Assembly (NCBI GenBank): GCA_963971425.1
Contig: OZ020521.1
Location: 7,147,519 to 7,211,518 of the forward strand
Source of the DNA: Bryoerythrophyllum caledonicum
Lineage: Eukaryota; Streptophyta; Bryopsida; Pottiales; Pottiaceae
Direction: 5' to 3'
Length of the DNA stretch: 64,000 nt
Below the pieces are notes generated by a model. That model worked only from the letters and a program-made list of their open reading frames with translations, was not told the origin of the DNA and did no database searches. Every line of letters starts with the position of its first letter. Position 1 is the first letter of the stretch. Positions 24,328 to 36,609 of this stretch are shown here, in pieces. Both the position numbers and the translations under genes were made by a program.

Positions 24328-25444
24328 CCCTTAAAAGACCAAGTGTCCGTCTTGGGGACAAATCAGATTTGGGCAAGTTTCTAAAATCCATTATTGATTA
24401 TTTATGATTTGAAAATTATATTGAGAATATTCTTCTTGGTAAGTTTAGAGGAGTGTTTTTATTTTATTTTTAAAGTTCATAGGAGAAAAGTTATGGCACA
24501 TCAAAAGCTTGACTTCTTGAGCAATTGAATACGGTATTGTAGAGCTAGATAGTACTATTGTAGAGGTGAATTCTGCAATCTTTGAAGGGGCAAGCAATGG
24601 CGAGGGAGAATTGACCCCCTCGCTTGTCCTTACTCAAGGAGGGCCCCATGTTGATTGCATGGGGTCATTTTTCTGGCCCTCTTATTTTGGGGGGTCCAGA
24701 GGCTTTTTTTGGATTTTTCTCTGACAAATTAGGGGCCTATGGCCATTGTTTACCTCTGAGACCATCTCTTTTTATAAATAGGTCCCATCCAAAAACAAAA
24801 TAGGGGCCAGGTTTGGCCCCACCACCTCGCGGCCTCCTCAGATAAAGACGAGCGAGGGGGTCATTTCTACCTGGCCGCAAGCAATGAAAGTAAGTTGTAG
24901 GCAATCCTCATTGATTTTACTTCAGGGGTTTCATTTCTTCACAAAATTATTTCTTCTTTTAAGGGAATAAGGCATGATGCTTTCATCTACTTTTTGGATT
25001 TGAAACCCAATGATTATTTATCCAATTTTTTAAAAAAATCTTTGCTAATAAAATGGCTCTGTTTTTTATTCCTAGTCATAGCAAGACCATTTTCCTTATC
25101 CTAAACTCCTCAAATAGTTGTGATTATGGGCATGAAGTGACCTAACACAAGGTGAAACATACTTCCATAGAACATTTCCAATGTATAGTGGAAAAATATG
25201 CCATTATTTAGAGTCAAGGTATCCTTGTGTCCATGCACGGAAGAAAAAACTTATTGCAAACTTCAAATGCATGTATCTTTTAATCCATGCGGTAAAATTT
25301 TATGAAGTTTTTTTGTAGGAGTTAACTTAGAAATCTTACGGTTTATATTATTTAAAAGATGTTTGAATGAGTTTCATAGCGTCTCTTCTTAGGGGGGCAA
25401 TTTTGAAGTGCTTTTGGAGAAACACAGTCACTATTTTTAAAGGG
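24328..25444 (+). mobile_element. TTAA element, copy C, carrying a nested miniature element
   Basis: 1,117 bp, CCCTTAAAAGACCAAGTGTCC to TTTTTAAAGGG, with TTAA at 24,324-24,327 and 25,445-25,448. The right half (ATCCATGCGGTAAAATTTTATGAAG and GTGCTTTTGG near the end) aligns with the other copies. A GC-rich insert at 24,614-24,862 with ACCCCCTCGCT / AGCGAGGGGGT ends belongs to the CCCCGGTCGAG miniature family. Confidence 0.75.
24614..24862. mobile_element. GC-rich MITE nested in copy C
   Basis: Ends ACCCCCTCGCT and AGCGAGGGGGT. The interior (GGGGCC, TTTTTTTGGATTTTT, AGGGGCCAGGTTTGGCCCC) aligns with 46,008-46,240 and 51,097-51,343. Confidence 0.65.
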
Positions 25445-25692
25445 TTAAACCACAAAGATTTTTTTTAATATATTCTCAAGTTTCACCCTTTCAACTCTCT
25501 ACCTTCTATTGAACATTTTTTCTTAGATATTTCAATAAACTCCTTACAATATATACTTCAAAAGACCTTTTTCAACTTGGACATGCATCAGTTTCTAACA
25601 GGTAAGATTGGAAATGTTCACCATTTTCTAGAAAAAGTTACTATGAGGAAGTTCACCCCTATATAATTTGTGCTTTAATGTAGAAATTTTAA

Positions 25693-26779
25693 CCCTTTAA
25701 AGCCAACCAACCAATTTTTGGTTGCATGAGCACTTTTTGACATGTAGTGGGTAGAAAGATGTCAGGGTTGAAATGTAGCGCACGGAAACATGTACAACCG
25801 TAACCTTTAGAAGCCATTATCCTTAACCCCTAAAGAACCAAGGCAGTTTTACACCAAAAACACTTCAAAATTAATGGATTCTAGTACAATGAATAAAGAA
25901 GGAAACAAAAACTTTGATTTTTAGTTCTGACCGTAGGATCTCAATAAAGGCTTATTAAGTAATACATGTACAAAATTTCATAAACTTTGACCGCACGGAT
26001 TGAAAGATTATAGTCTTTGAAGTCAAGCGAATGGTTCATTTTCTTCCCTGCGTTTAGTGGATCAGCAGACTTTGACTTCACTTGGTGTCAAAACTTTTCA
26101 CTACACAAGGTCTAAATCTATTACCATCTTGTTAAGCATGATGTTAGCTCCTTACACACCAATTTTTAGAGGTAGAGACGGGGTGTAGCATATTCAAAAC
26201 AAGTGTTCAAGGAGTGGAGGCTCGAAATTTGTCAATTCACACTTTAATTTTTTTTAAACTTAATATGTTTTCGATTGATAATCTGAATGGTTAATATGAA
26301 GGTTTACATTACATATTGTTGTGGAAAAAATAAAAAGTGAAAAACATGAAGATCTCTAGGTTTTATGTGGAAAAGAAGAAGTTTTTTTGGTACCTTGCCT
26401 GACAATGAGTGACAATGTGTGAAAATGTTTGACTTGGGTTGGTATGCTATTTTTCACTAAAGACAAGAACTTTTTTTTGACAACATGAAGGGAAATAATA
26501 TTACTTGCGAGTACTGAAAATCTCACTTTCAATAGAGTGTCCTATCAAAAGTTTTTGGAGGTGCCCGAGGTGCCCGCCGACCCCATTTAAAATTCAAAAT
26601 CCTATAACTTTTTCATCAAATGTCCAATTTAGGAAAAAATTATTTTCCTACTAAGCTCTTGGTAATGTCTTTCTATAGTGAAAATTTCAAAGAAGAATGT
26701 TGGAAATTGACACCATAGGAACCTGACCGGACTTTCAAAAAGCCCATTTTGGGCACTTGGTCCTTTAGGGGTTAAAGGG
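25693..26779. mobile_element. ~138-bp TTAA miniature element interrupted by copy D
   Basis: Outer ends are CCCTTTAAAGCC (from 25,693, TTAA at 25,689-25,692) and AGGG followed by TTAA at 26,780-26,783. Copy D plus one TTAA interrupts it. Without copy D the outer element is 138 bp and ends CCTTAAAGGG-TTAA, the mirror of its start. Confidence 0.7.
25827..26771 (-). mobile_element. TTAA element, copy D (piggyBac-like, inverted)
   Basis: 945 bp with TTAA at 25,823-25,826 and 26,772-26,775. On the minus strand it is a close relative of copy B. It sits in the TTAA inside the 3' terminal repeat of the 138-bp element above. Confidence 0.85.
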
Positions 26780-26958
26780 TTAAAGATTAGCAACAATGTA
26801 ATTTATTCCAAATGCTTTGATGCATTCAAAAAAATTATTTTATAATCACATATGCTTCGAAAAAGTAATTGAATGAAACTAGAAAAGGTCATATTAATCA
26901 ATTTGTACTTGATCTTTACTTGGTTCTTAATTTCACACTTAAATATAATATCTATTAT

Positions 26959-27173
26959 CCCTTAAGGAACTAAGGCACTTTAGAGGAATCTCTACTTCAT
27001 TAGTTAAAAACTATTAAGATGAACCTTTGAAAATGTATTTGTATGATCTTCTACTAAACTAATATGAGATGGCGTCATAATTTATTTTTTAGTTTTGATC
27101 TTACAGATTGATAGATGATTGTAGTGGAAGTTAAAAAGTTTGTCCCACAAACTAACACTTGGTCCTTCAAGGG
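26959..27173 (+). mobile_element. Short TTAA element (215 bp)
   Basis: Starts CCCTTAAGGAACTAAGGCAC and ends CACTTGGTCCTTCAAGGG, flanked by TTAT and TTAA (27,174-27,177). The interior aligns with 37,451-37,671 (AATATGAGATG, TTTGATC/TTTGACC...GATTGA, AAAAAGTTTGTC). A shorter subfamily. Confidence 0.7.
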
Positions 27174-27199
27174 TTAATGGCTCCCCACATGTAAGGTAT

Positions 27200-28571
27200 T
27201 AGAGTTTTCCTGAAAGTACCCAATATGGCCACCTCGGATTAGATCCTCCATCCTTAGTTTTATTGGTTGGCCTGAATGTCGCCTTCAAAAATTTAGGATG
27301 CAAAAGGTTGGGTGACTAGGTGATGGTTTGGCCGGATTTAGGGTGTAGTCATGAATGGAGGAGTCTACATGGAGATGTAGAAATCATGCACATGTGCATG
27401 AGGAACCTAGATTTAGGAGACTAGGTGGAGTATGTAATAGTCCAGTACTATTTAACCCCTAAGGGACCAAACGTCCCCCCGGGGTCATTTTGGATTTTGG
27501 CCATGTACCTACAATTCGAAAAAAAATCCTTTTTAATTGATTTTTTTTTTCAAGATAGGATCTGATAAGAGCTTTGTGGAGATTTTTATTTTTTTTGGAT
27601 TTGTGGTTTGAAAGTTAGTACCACTTAAAGCCAAAAGTGGGGACTCCGGGCACCTCCAAATTTTTTGACAAAAGTTTCTATTGACATTGAGATTTTTCAC
27701 TCATAAAGAATATTTCCTTTTTTGGAAACTTTCAAAAAAAATTCTTGTCTTTAGTGTAAAAAGGCATTTTATTCCAAGTCAAACATTTTCACACATTTTC
27801 GGGCAACGGGGGAAAATAAATTCATCTTTTCTACATAAAACCTAGAGATCTTCATATTTTTCACTTTTTATTTTTTCAACAACAATATGTGGTGAAAATA
27901 TTCTTATTGACCGTTTGGATTATCATTTGAATACATACGTAGTTCACAAAAAAATAAAACGTGAAATGGCAATTTTTGAACCTCCACTCCTTGCACACTT
28001 GTTTTGAATATGCTACACACCTTTTGTACCTCTAAAAATTGGTGTGTCGGGAAATAACATCATGCTTAAGACAATGGTAAAAGATTTAGACCTTGTACAA
28101 TGCAAAAATTTGATACAAAGTGAAGTCAAAGTCTGCTGATCTACTCAACGCAGGGAAGAAAATGAACCATTGTTTTGAATTCAAACACTAAAATCTATCA
28201 ATCCGTGTGGTGGATTGCAACCAAAATTTGATGGCATGTTTATATGGAAGTCCATTTTAAGATCTTATGGTTGAAAATCCAAAATTCACTTTAAAATGTG
28301 ATTTTCATGTCTCTTTTTGGCAGTGACAGTTTTGGACTGGTTTTAGAGCTAAAGTGGTCGTGGTCCTTTAGGGGTTAAGGAATGCCAACCTATGGTTTAT
28401 GAAATAAGCACGGTGAGATTTCTCACCCTTTCAATATTTCCGTTTTTAAATCTCACCCTACTTTTGTGATTGGAAAAGAACACGAGGTCCTCAAAGGTGT
28501 TGTTGCGGGTCTTTTTGGCTAATACAAAGTGGCCACCCTCCAAAAAATAGGCAAGCTTCAGGAAAACTCTA
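27200..28571. mobile_element. TAGAGTTTTCC element interrupted by copy E
   Basis: TAGAGTTTTCCTGAAAGTACC at the left is mirrored by CTTCAGGAAAACTCTA at the right. Copy E and its duplication account for 923 bp of the 1,372; the remainder is about 450 bp, similar in size to the intact relative at 11,631-11,967. Confidence 0.65.
27456..28374 (+). mobile_element. TTAA element, copy E
   Basis: 919 bp, CCCCTAAGGGACCAAACGTCC to GGTCCTTTAGGGG, with TTAA at 27,452-27,455 and 28,375-28,378. The interior aligns with copies B and D (TTTTCACACATT, AAACCTAGAGATCTTCATA, AAGTCAAAGTCTGCTGATC). Confidence 0.85.
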
Positions 28572-28727
28572 TTACAACAAGGTTTTCAAACTCAATCATT
28601 GTTTGTTGTGGTGAATTTTCCATGGAAAATGAATATATATATATATATATTAGAGCTTTGCAACCTGATGTGAAAAATAAAGATGTGATAGCTGGTTTTC
28701 TCACCAAATGTTTCCATCCATATGAAC

Positions 28728-29078
28728 TAAGGCAAGCTCCCCTATAACCAACCAAAACCCATAGCCAACTCCTATAAAATTGTATCCAATCCTCTTCCAT
28801 CCCATTACCACCAACTCAACTCGAAATGGAGGTTTGCTATTAGTCAAGACCCTTACTTTTGGTTGTTGGTTATGGAGGGTACCTAGTGCTAGCCACCCAC
28901 TAAACATGGCTGCATAGTTTGAAAATTCATAACTAATTCAGTTTTCATCGAAAAATAACAAACCACTTGGGTTGACTTTGTAATACTATTGACTACCACT
29001 GAAAAATAATAGTGTAGTTATCTCCTCTCTCCATACATGCACATTCCTTAACTTGTCGGTTTTAGGGGGGCATACCGT
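28728..29078 (+). mobile_element. MITE, AAGGTAAGCCCCCC family, copy 1
   Basis: Starts AAGGCAAGCTCCCCTATAACC and ends GGTTTTAGGGGGGCATACC. About 350 bp, aligning end to end with 36,980-37,326 and inverted 46,920-47,272 (shared GGTTTGCTATTAGTCAAGAC and CTCCATA-ATGCACATTCC). Confidence 0.8.
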
Positions 29079-30540
29079 AGATCTTGTATTACAAGCTGCA
29101 CTTCATCTCCAGGTCCCCATCTCTACGAGCATTGAGCATCTGACAAAGCATGGAAAGCCCGACCGGGAACAGCTGCCTCAAGAGCAAGACATGAGAGATC
29201 AAGAGCAGCGAGCTTGGCCAGCGCGTGATCCCGACCCGCCTCCAGGCAACATGTGCAACCACAGCGGCAATCATGGCATCGACGCTCCAGCCTCCAGCGA
29301 ACACCGCCTCAAACCTCAACACACATGAGCACGCGAGCACGCTCTCCATATTCACTCACCTCTCCCTGCCCTGATCATGACCAACACTCTGACACACATC
29401 CCTCTCTCACGAGTCACGACGAACGGAAGCGACACCAACTGTGTAACGGTATATGACAATCGGCAGACATAATGTAGCTGCGCAGCGTCGCCTCCATCAT
29501 GTCTATCTCGATGGCGGCTCTGCCATCACGAGCATTGTGAGCAGCACAACATTGATGAGAAATCCTGCTGGTCCAGAGATGTATGCCTTAATGCCGTCGA
29601 TGCAGTCGTTTGGGGCACGTTAACCTCTGTAGCAAGCGCAACAGGCCATCTCCGAAGGAAATTTAAGGAAGATTCAGAGGCTTAGCAAGATGATCATCTA
29701 ACGAGACCTCTGCCACCAAAATCAATGCATGCATTGGCAAAGTACAGTGATTTTTGTGAAGTGGGGTCGCGATAAAATTTACCCGTTGTGTAGATGATGT
29801 TTTGCAGAATCTACTATGCTTGTAGATTCTCGCAAGCAAAAATCTCTCGTGAGCCTTACAAGGTTTTAGGGCTTGCTAGAGAAGCATTGCTCCTTGACAC
29901 GTAGGCGGGTACAGGTTGTTGGTTTAGGTGCTGTGTAGCTGCAGAGCCACTATGCTTCTTGAAGGAAATGAGCTTCGTGCAGCTTGTTCATGGACAAAGT
30001 GAAAAAGGCAAATGGGATGGTAGTCTTAATTTGTAGCTACAGCCCTTCGCTTACCACAGTGTAACTTCCCTCTTGAAGTCTGCATCTGGTGACAGTTAGA
30101 AAATGGAAAACCTCTAGATCTCCACATGCTTATAATTTGCTTCTTGAAATCGAACTGAGAATGCAATCAATGTTTCCTATTCTTAAGTTTCATATCAACA
30201 GACAGTTACTGGCACAAAAAATGTATCTATGGAATGCTACAGTACCGCATGCCCTTTGCAACTGACCCATATCACCCAAAAACCTTTTGACCTCCAAACT
30301 GTCTCACATAACACTAATTTGTACACTCAAGAGAAATTTAGTATTACCTTCAGTGAATTTCCTCCCTCACTATACCCACGTCCTAACCGCTTCTAACTCA
30401 AAATGTATCACTTTTCACCCTCTGAAAACGTGGAAAAGGGTTATGTTTCCTTGAAGAGTAAAAGTTCAAAAGAGTAAAAGCTTAGAATAACAAGTTAAAA
30501 ACAATTGGCTTGCTACCAGTGTTATTTTTATCACAAAGGC
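29079..30540. other. Intergenic; includes a repeat copy at 29,690-29,880
   Basis: 29,690-29,880 is a copy of the TGCATGCATTGG/GTGAAGTGGGGTCGCG repeat. 29,050-29,460 is GC-richer with open frames but no domain. The last part, near 30,540, is the 3' flank of the aquaporin gene. Confidence 0.45.
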
Positions 30541-32521
30541 TTACTCATAGAGACTTCTGAACTTGTGTGATGCTGCTTTCAGCACATAAGTATGATACAC
30601 AGCGGCGCAGGCAGCTCCCGCCAGGGGTCCAACCCAAAATATCCACTGCACATGAATCATTCAACAACATTATTTGAATTCTACTTCTCAATTGAAACTC
30701 GACAAAAATTGAGTTATTTAAAAGTTTCCATAAGTTCCCCCTCCTTCAGATTTTAATACTCATTTTCCCTCACTCTTAAAAAAGCTAGTAGGATAATGGA
30801 CGAAATGGTGGTGTCTCAACTAGAATCCTTCAATTAAGTATGAGAGAGCCCTGGAGTTTCTAGATTCAAATTAAAAGTAGTTTTAGCTACCTTTGAGGAG
30901 GTCATGATGAACCACAAATCTAAGCCATCTTTCTCTTCTTAGAGTATTAATGCTGATAGTATTAATTAATCATGAGAAAAGAGGACAAAACACTTGGTAT
31001 CGTCCCCTCATTTTACTAATATATCAAATAAAGTTATTTGCAAAGTGAAACAAAGATATCTTGAGTTTAACCTCTCTTTTTTTCATTTTGAATTATCAAA
31101 ACCAACTTCAAATAGATCAAAAAATCTAGAATGAGCTGAAAGGAGGAACGGTGATCCAGATTCATGAGCCATCCTGCACTCTCTTGAAAGCATGCTAGAC
31201 TAATCACATGAATGAGAAACTTATATAAATTGATCATATTGAAATAACAAATAAGAAGCCAAAAGCTAGCTTACATGTTGGCCCCAATTGCCATGACGAG
31301 GATTAGCAACTGCAGCACCTAAGCTTCGAGCCGGGTTGACTCCTGTCCCAGTGATAGGGATCGTTGCGAGGTGAATCACAAAAATGGCAAATCCTATAGG
31401 CAATGGAGCCAACACCTGCAGGGGAAAAAAATGTTAAATTTTATCTCAAGAAACTTGTATACATATGATGAAATGATGAAGTTGGAAGGAGGTTTAAGAG
31501 GTGACAGAGAAGCTCACAGGAACATGAGAATCTCGAGCCATGCGCGTTGGATCAGTGGCAGATAACACGATGGTAAGCAGCAAGAATGTGCCCATAATTT
31601 CAGCAGCAAGAGCTTGGGGGATGTTGTGGCCGGACCTCACACCATTCACTGCACCTGCGCCATACATTTGGAACTCCTCATCTCCTTGCACGCCCCTCGC
31701 AATGGCAGCCCCGCACATGGCTCCCAGGCATTGCGCCACAACGTAGGCCAGAGCTCGCGTGATGGTCACCTTCTGCGCAACAAAGAGACCGAATGTGACG
31801 GCTGGGTTGATGTGCCCACCTGCAGCGACAACGTTCATCCTGTCACAGGTTATGTCTCATACTCAAGAGCTGCTTTGATAAAGTCAGGCTGCCTTCCTGA
31901 ACTTATGATCATTCTCAAAAGAAGTATGATGAGATCCAAGCATTCACATCATCTCTCGTAATGCGCAAGCAACTCCTACATGACCTGTCTCACCATTCCT
32001 GTGGTTTCACGAGGTTATCTTTCATAACAAAGGGCTGCAGAGTACCATCTAGTCCATCAACATGCTTGCAACTTTATAACAGATCAGATTTTCATTCGTT
32101 TCATGAGATTCTTAGACCTGTCGTGTGCATTAGAGGTTGATTACTATGAGTGAGTCGGTTCTGATTAGTAACGGCATCTGTAATCGACTTCATAGCATTT
32201 AGCCGAAGTGAGAATCAGATTAACACATGATGAGGTGATCACGGCACCTGAAACTCCCGCGATGCAGTAGACGAGAATGAAGATCATAGCGCCGAAAGCC
32301 CATGCGGTCTCGAGAAGGCCCACACTGCCAGCGCCCACTCGGATGGTGCCCACCAGAGTGGTGAGGCTGATGTAGAGGAACAGCAGAGTAGCCACGAACT
32401 CTGCGATGATGGCACGGTAAAAGCTCCAGTCCCGCACTTCCCCCCTGTCCACCAGCGGAGCCGGCTCTTCCTGCGGCTCTGCCACATCATTCTTGGGCCC
32501 ATCTTCATTATTCACCGCCAT
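30541..32521 (-). CDS. PIP2: PIP-type aquaporin (plasma-membrane intrinsic protein, PIP2-like)
   Basis: Four exons give 273 aa: 32248-32521, 31518-31819, 31275-31415, 30541-30645, all GT-AG. Start is the Met of MAVNNEDG at 32,521. PIPs are six-helix plasma-membrane channels for water and, for some members, CO2 or H2O2. Visible hallmarks: [19 protein letters not shown] in helix 1, first NPA in [12 protein letters not shown], second in [11 protein letters not shown]. The gating loop D reads [16 protein letters not shown] with the conserved His, and helix 5 His-Thr-Arg ([17 protein letters not shown]) fits the water-selective F-H-T-R filter. The short N-terminus is more like PIP2 than PIP1. The C-terminus (KFRSLYE) lacks the typical SFRSN-like phosphorylation tail. 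An intron probably splits the 5' UTR near 32,565. Confidence 0.95.
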
Positions 32522-32740
32522 CCCCAATCGCGAGCTCTGATATGGAAAGACGTTCTTCTTCCTCTGCAATGGTCCATAGTATCAGAGACCCCAGGTGCAT
32601 GTTAGGTCTGGTCACCGCGTAACTGGAAACCATCTCATCAGAGAACTTGGACAGATCACAAAGATTTATTGTGATTAGTACTAGGAATTTCTCTACACTT
32701 ACTAATAAGAACTTTAACTTGTCTGATCGACCAATCTAGA

Positions 32741-32789
32741 TTGTCGATGCGAAAACCACACTGTTACAGTGTGGTTTTCGCATCGACAA
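32741..32789. repeat. Perfect 49-nt hairpin upstream of the aquaporin
   Basis: TTGTCGATGCGAAAACCACA (32,741-32,760) plus CTGT pairs perfectly with 32,766-32,789 (ACAG...CGACAA) around a single T. It lies 220 bp upstream of the PIP start codon, in the 5' UTR or its intron. No mismatch in 24 pairs. Confidence 0.9.
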
Positions 32790-34431
32790 CTGTGCTATCT
32801 TTCTTTCACTGACTTGTATCGTTCTTTCTCTACTCACGTGAAAAATCTAACTTCTACGTAGTAGATCACGTTTAGGATACAAAAACATATCAGAAGCGTA
32901 TACAGCATGTTTGAGTGGCGCTTAGAATTCGCATCTAGCAAAGCTTACACACAACCGCGACGGAAATGAAAACTGTCGATGTTACAACAAATATAGTTAC
33001 AGAAACAAGCTGCTTCTTTGCGGCGAGAGTCGTTTTGTGATCGATTGCAAGAGAAAAGGAAACTTGCTACACAGTAAGGATCTCGGATTAACGCAGGAAC
33101 GAAATAAAATATTTCACGTTGCACATGAACCTGTTACCTTCAGGATCTGTCTAAGCAAGCTTGACCTGCAAAAACAAAAAACAGTGGATTGAAGAAGGAT
33201 CCTCCGGAAACACAGAAAGACTTCTTCTGTGTGCTTGGACTCCGACCTCTTCTGTGTGGAAAAGCTGGGGCTTATGAGGCTTTGTGAGGCTTTACTGACA
33301 CTTGCCTAATCTAGCAATGATCTTTCATTGCTTCGGAGAATGTTCTGAACCGTTTCATTATAGAAATGTACCTCGTAGTCAACCGAGTGATGAAACACAG
33401 CTCTAAGTTTGATGTTTACTGTAGGCACACTACATGATTTATAAATGCTTTAAGTTTTTATCACCCATGTTGACAATGGTCACCCTCTTTGAGTACTATA
33501 GATAGTCGTGCTCTCGGTAAAAATCTTCATCCGAAGTAAAAAGTTTGTATTTATAATTTGTGATGATGTTTGTCGATTCAGATTCTGCGGCTTTTGGATG
33601 CTTCTAACAACTTATGTGACCCAAAACCACCAACTTCTACACCCCTCTCGGATTTTAGAGAAGAAATACATGTTATCATCACACATTTATGAATTCATTG
33701 GTCAATGCATAAGTTGTGTAAATTCAATCTAGACTACATTCTTGAAAATTAGAGATGGTATAGAATCTGGTGGTTTTTAGTCAGTTGGTGATTTTTGGTA
33801 ATTCAACATTTGTAAATCTGAAAAACCATGTCTTGCTATCTTATTTGCACAGTAAATATTCATTAGAAGGATCAATCTATCACCTTTCCGATGAGGGCAA
33901 ATATAGGGTATAATGATTCCGATGATTTGGTAGGCACCATAGGTCATTGTTGAACACCCTAGTGTGTGTGATTTGATGGAGCTCCATATCAAATTTTACA
34001 CTTTATGGGTGAAGCAATGAGCATGTGTTCATCTGTGGCGGACATGAAGACTTGGGTAGCACCACAAATTGCGGCTATAGTTACAGATGGAAGCAGTACA
34101 AATTGCGGTTTTTGCACATTTTCGGGGTAAAAGTGATTTTCACAGAGCACAGTCATATGCCTTTTAACTTCTAGCATAATGAGTGAGCTAGTGAAAAATA
34201 TCAGAGTCTCCAATTTTTTACCCAAGGTGGTATATCTCATGATAGTTTCAAGCAAAAAGTCCTTCTCCTGTATTAAATGATTTAGCTGTGACTATGCCTT
34301 GGACAAGATTTCAAAACAGATAAAATAGAAGCAAATCGTACTTTTTGATGTAGTATCTGACTCAATATGACGAGCACATGCATATGATTTGCACCAAAGA
34401 ACATGTCAAACCATGATGTGGTTAGGGCCAC
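32790..34431. other. PIP upstream region and intergenic
   Basis: 32,790-33,500 probably contains the PIP promoter and first UTR exon. 33,500-34,430 is AT-rich with no recognised feature. Confidence 0.4.
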
Positions 34432-34434
34432 CTC

Positions 34435-34748
34435 ACACTGGGCCAAGTCAAGATGCCCACTGTCAATATTTCAGCTCAAACAATGCAGAGGCCCAACTTG
34501 TGGGCTAAAAAAATACATTGTGTAATACAAATTGAAGGAAGTTGATGGCCCTTCCAAGGGAAATTTGAGTTGGCTAAAATTAACAACCCAAGTTTGCACT
34601 TGAGAGCCATCGCTTTGGCGCCAACACTCTCTAAAGTGTTGTCATATAGGTACAATGGAGGGCGACAGCCTTTGGTGTGAAGGCCAAGAGGCCAAACTTT
34701 GGCAGAAACCGACGGCCTCTCAACCTTTGTTTTGGTGTGAAGCGGCCC
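34435..34748. mobile_element. Tourist/Harbinger-type MITE (TTA TSD)
   Basis: 314 bp; starts GGGCCACCTCACAC and ends GTGTGAAGCGGCCC, flanked by TTA on both sides (34,432-34,434 and 34,749-34,751). A 3-bp TTA duplication and GGGCC ends are typical of PIF/Harbinger-derived miniature elements. The reverse complement of the 3' half aligns with 48,129-48,370. Confidence 0.8.
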
Positions 34749-34913
34749 TTAGTATTGGTCAACATATGATGTGAGACTCTTTGGACATCATATTTTTGCT
34801 TCATATTTGACCCTAATATTCCTTGACTAATTCTCATCAAAAACACTTCAGAATTGCTTTTATCAGTGCAAAGAGCATAAATGAGAAACAATATCTTCAA
34901 ATCCATTTCCAAC

Positions 34914-36318
34914 CTTAACCTCAAAAGGACCAAGTGTCTTTTTGGGGACAAAATTTTCAATTTGATTGCAATAATCTTTCAATCCATGCGCTTGAGACTC
35001 ACAAATTGTTTACCACATCATTTCATACAAGTTTAAAAGATGATCCTAGGGTGATAGTCGACTAAGGTGGCACGAATCAATTGTCACAAACCGTTTTTTG
35101 CCATGTCACAGTTGCTCTTTTGCCTCACATGCCCAATTTGCTTTTGATTTTAGATGTTGGTCTACAAAATGTGAGTCCTGACTTCCATGCCATTACACAT
35201 ATCGTAAAACTTCACCGAACTGGTGTACAGTTCAATGAGAAGAAGTATATTTGTAATTACTATATACTTGTCACAGTTTTAAAAATGTAACAAATATACT
35301 TCTTGTGGGAGATCAGAAGTTCACAATTCTACAAAACTTTCAAATTACATGCACAACATGTTCTTTTCGGTCATTCCTAATGAAAAATTATGATCTGAGA
35401 CTTAAATTTGCTTGTAACAGCAAAAAACGGGCTGATTTTCAAAAATGCTTAAAATGGGGGTTAAATGTTGATTTTTGCTTCAAATTATTATCGAACCTTC
35501 TTTAGCATACAAAAATCTATCTTAAAATATAAAGTGTTTCCTAAAATACTTTTTTTTCCATCATTTTCTTCAACACCTAGTATTCGGTGCCTTGAAAAAA
35601 CATATCTACTACGTAGTATGTCTAATATATTTTTAGTCTCTGTAGTATGCAGTATTCTCATCTCGGGAAAGGGTTCGGCCACTTATAGAGCAACATGTGT
35701 TATGACAACACAAAGTCCCAAAAATCAGCACTTTGCTCAAGAGATTTCATGTTCACCTAAAATTTTGTTGGCCATGATTTCTTCACACCTAAAAAATGGA
35801 CGGTTGGCATTCAACAACAATCTAACAAAGGGCTTCAAAACAAACATACTATGGAGTATATTATTTTTGCCCACTTTGTACCCCCTTTAGTGTACTTACA
35901 CCCCCTACGGTTACATTCTCAAAACGTTAATCTTGGCAATTTTTAATCAATAGAGTAAAGATTCCTCTAAAACCCCTTGGTCCAATAGGAGATAAGATCT
36001 TAATCTATACTACTACACCCACAGACTCACAAATTTTCATAAACTTTGACCACACAAATTAAAAAAACATAGAGTTTGAAAAGAAGAAAATAATATTCCT
36101 TCTTCTAGACTACGTTTAAAAGGATCTCTAGACTTTAACTTCATTTGGTGTCAAAGTTTTGCATTAGAAAAGTCTAAATTTTTTTCCATTACAATATATA
36201 TGCAATGTTAGTTCCTCCTACAAGAGAAGTGAAGTGAAGCATGTTCAAAAAGTTCAAGCAATGAAAAGAGGTTCAAAGATTGTCAATGGCATGTCAAAAT
36301 GGTATAACTTTGTTTCTA
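34914..36318. repeat. Degenerate TTAA-family material
   Basis: 34,914 starts like a family end (TTAACCTCAAAAGGACCAAGTG), and 36,020-36,180 contains the CATAAACTTTGACCACAC and TTTCATTTGGTGTCAAAG internal blocks. The middle (35,080-35,900) is unrelated AT-rich sequence without a gene. Limits are uncertain. Confidence 0.5.
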
Positions 36319-36322
36319 TTAA

Positions 36323-36609
36323 CCCATTAAGGCCGATGAGCTTTTATAGCCGGCAAGAATCTACAAGCGTTCAAGACCATGCAAAACAACACCTACGCAC
36401 AGGGTACATTTTATCGCGACCCCACTTCACGAAAATCATTGTAGCTCGCCGATGCTTGCACCGATTTTTGTGGCGTCAATCTCAATAGATGCCCATCTTC
36501 CTCCACCTCTATGTCATAGTTTGAATGTTTCACGTAGATGACCTCTAGTGTTAGCTATCAACATTATCGTGCCGAAACAACCCAAAAATGGACATTAGGC
36601 CTTAAAGGG
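36323..36609 (-). mobile_element. TTAA miniature element (287 bp)
   Basis: Starts CCCATTAAGGCC and ends GGCCTTAAAGGG, flanked by TTAA (36,319-36,322) and TTAG (36,610-36,613). The interior includes the GTGGGGTCGCG and GCAAGCATCGG blocks shared with 868-1,060, 18,885-19,000 and 29,690-29,880. Confidence 0.8.

Noticed and set aside
29053..29456. Overlapping frames near 29,100-29,450
   Set aside because: No domain and no intron signals consistent with a gene; composition alone.
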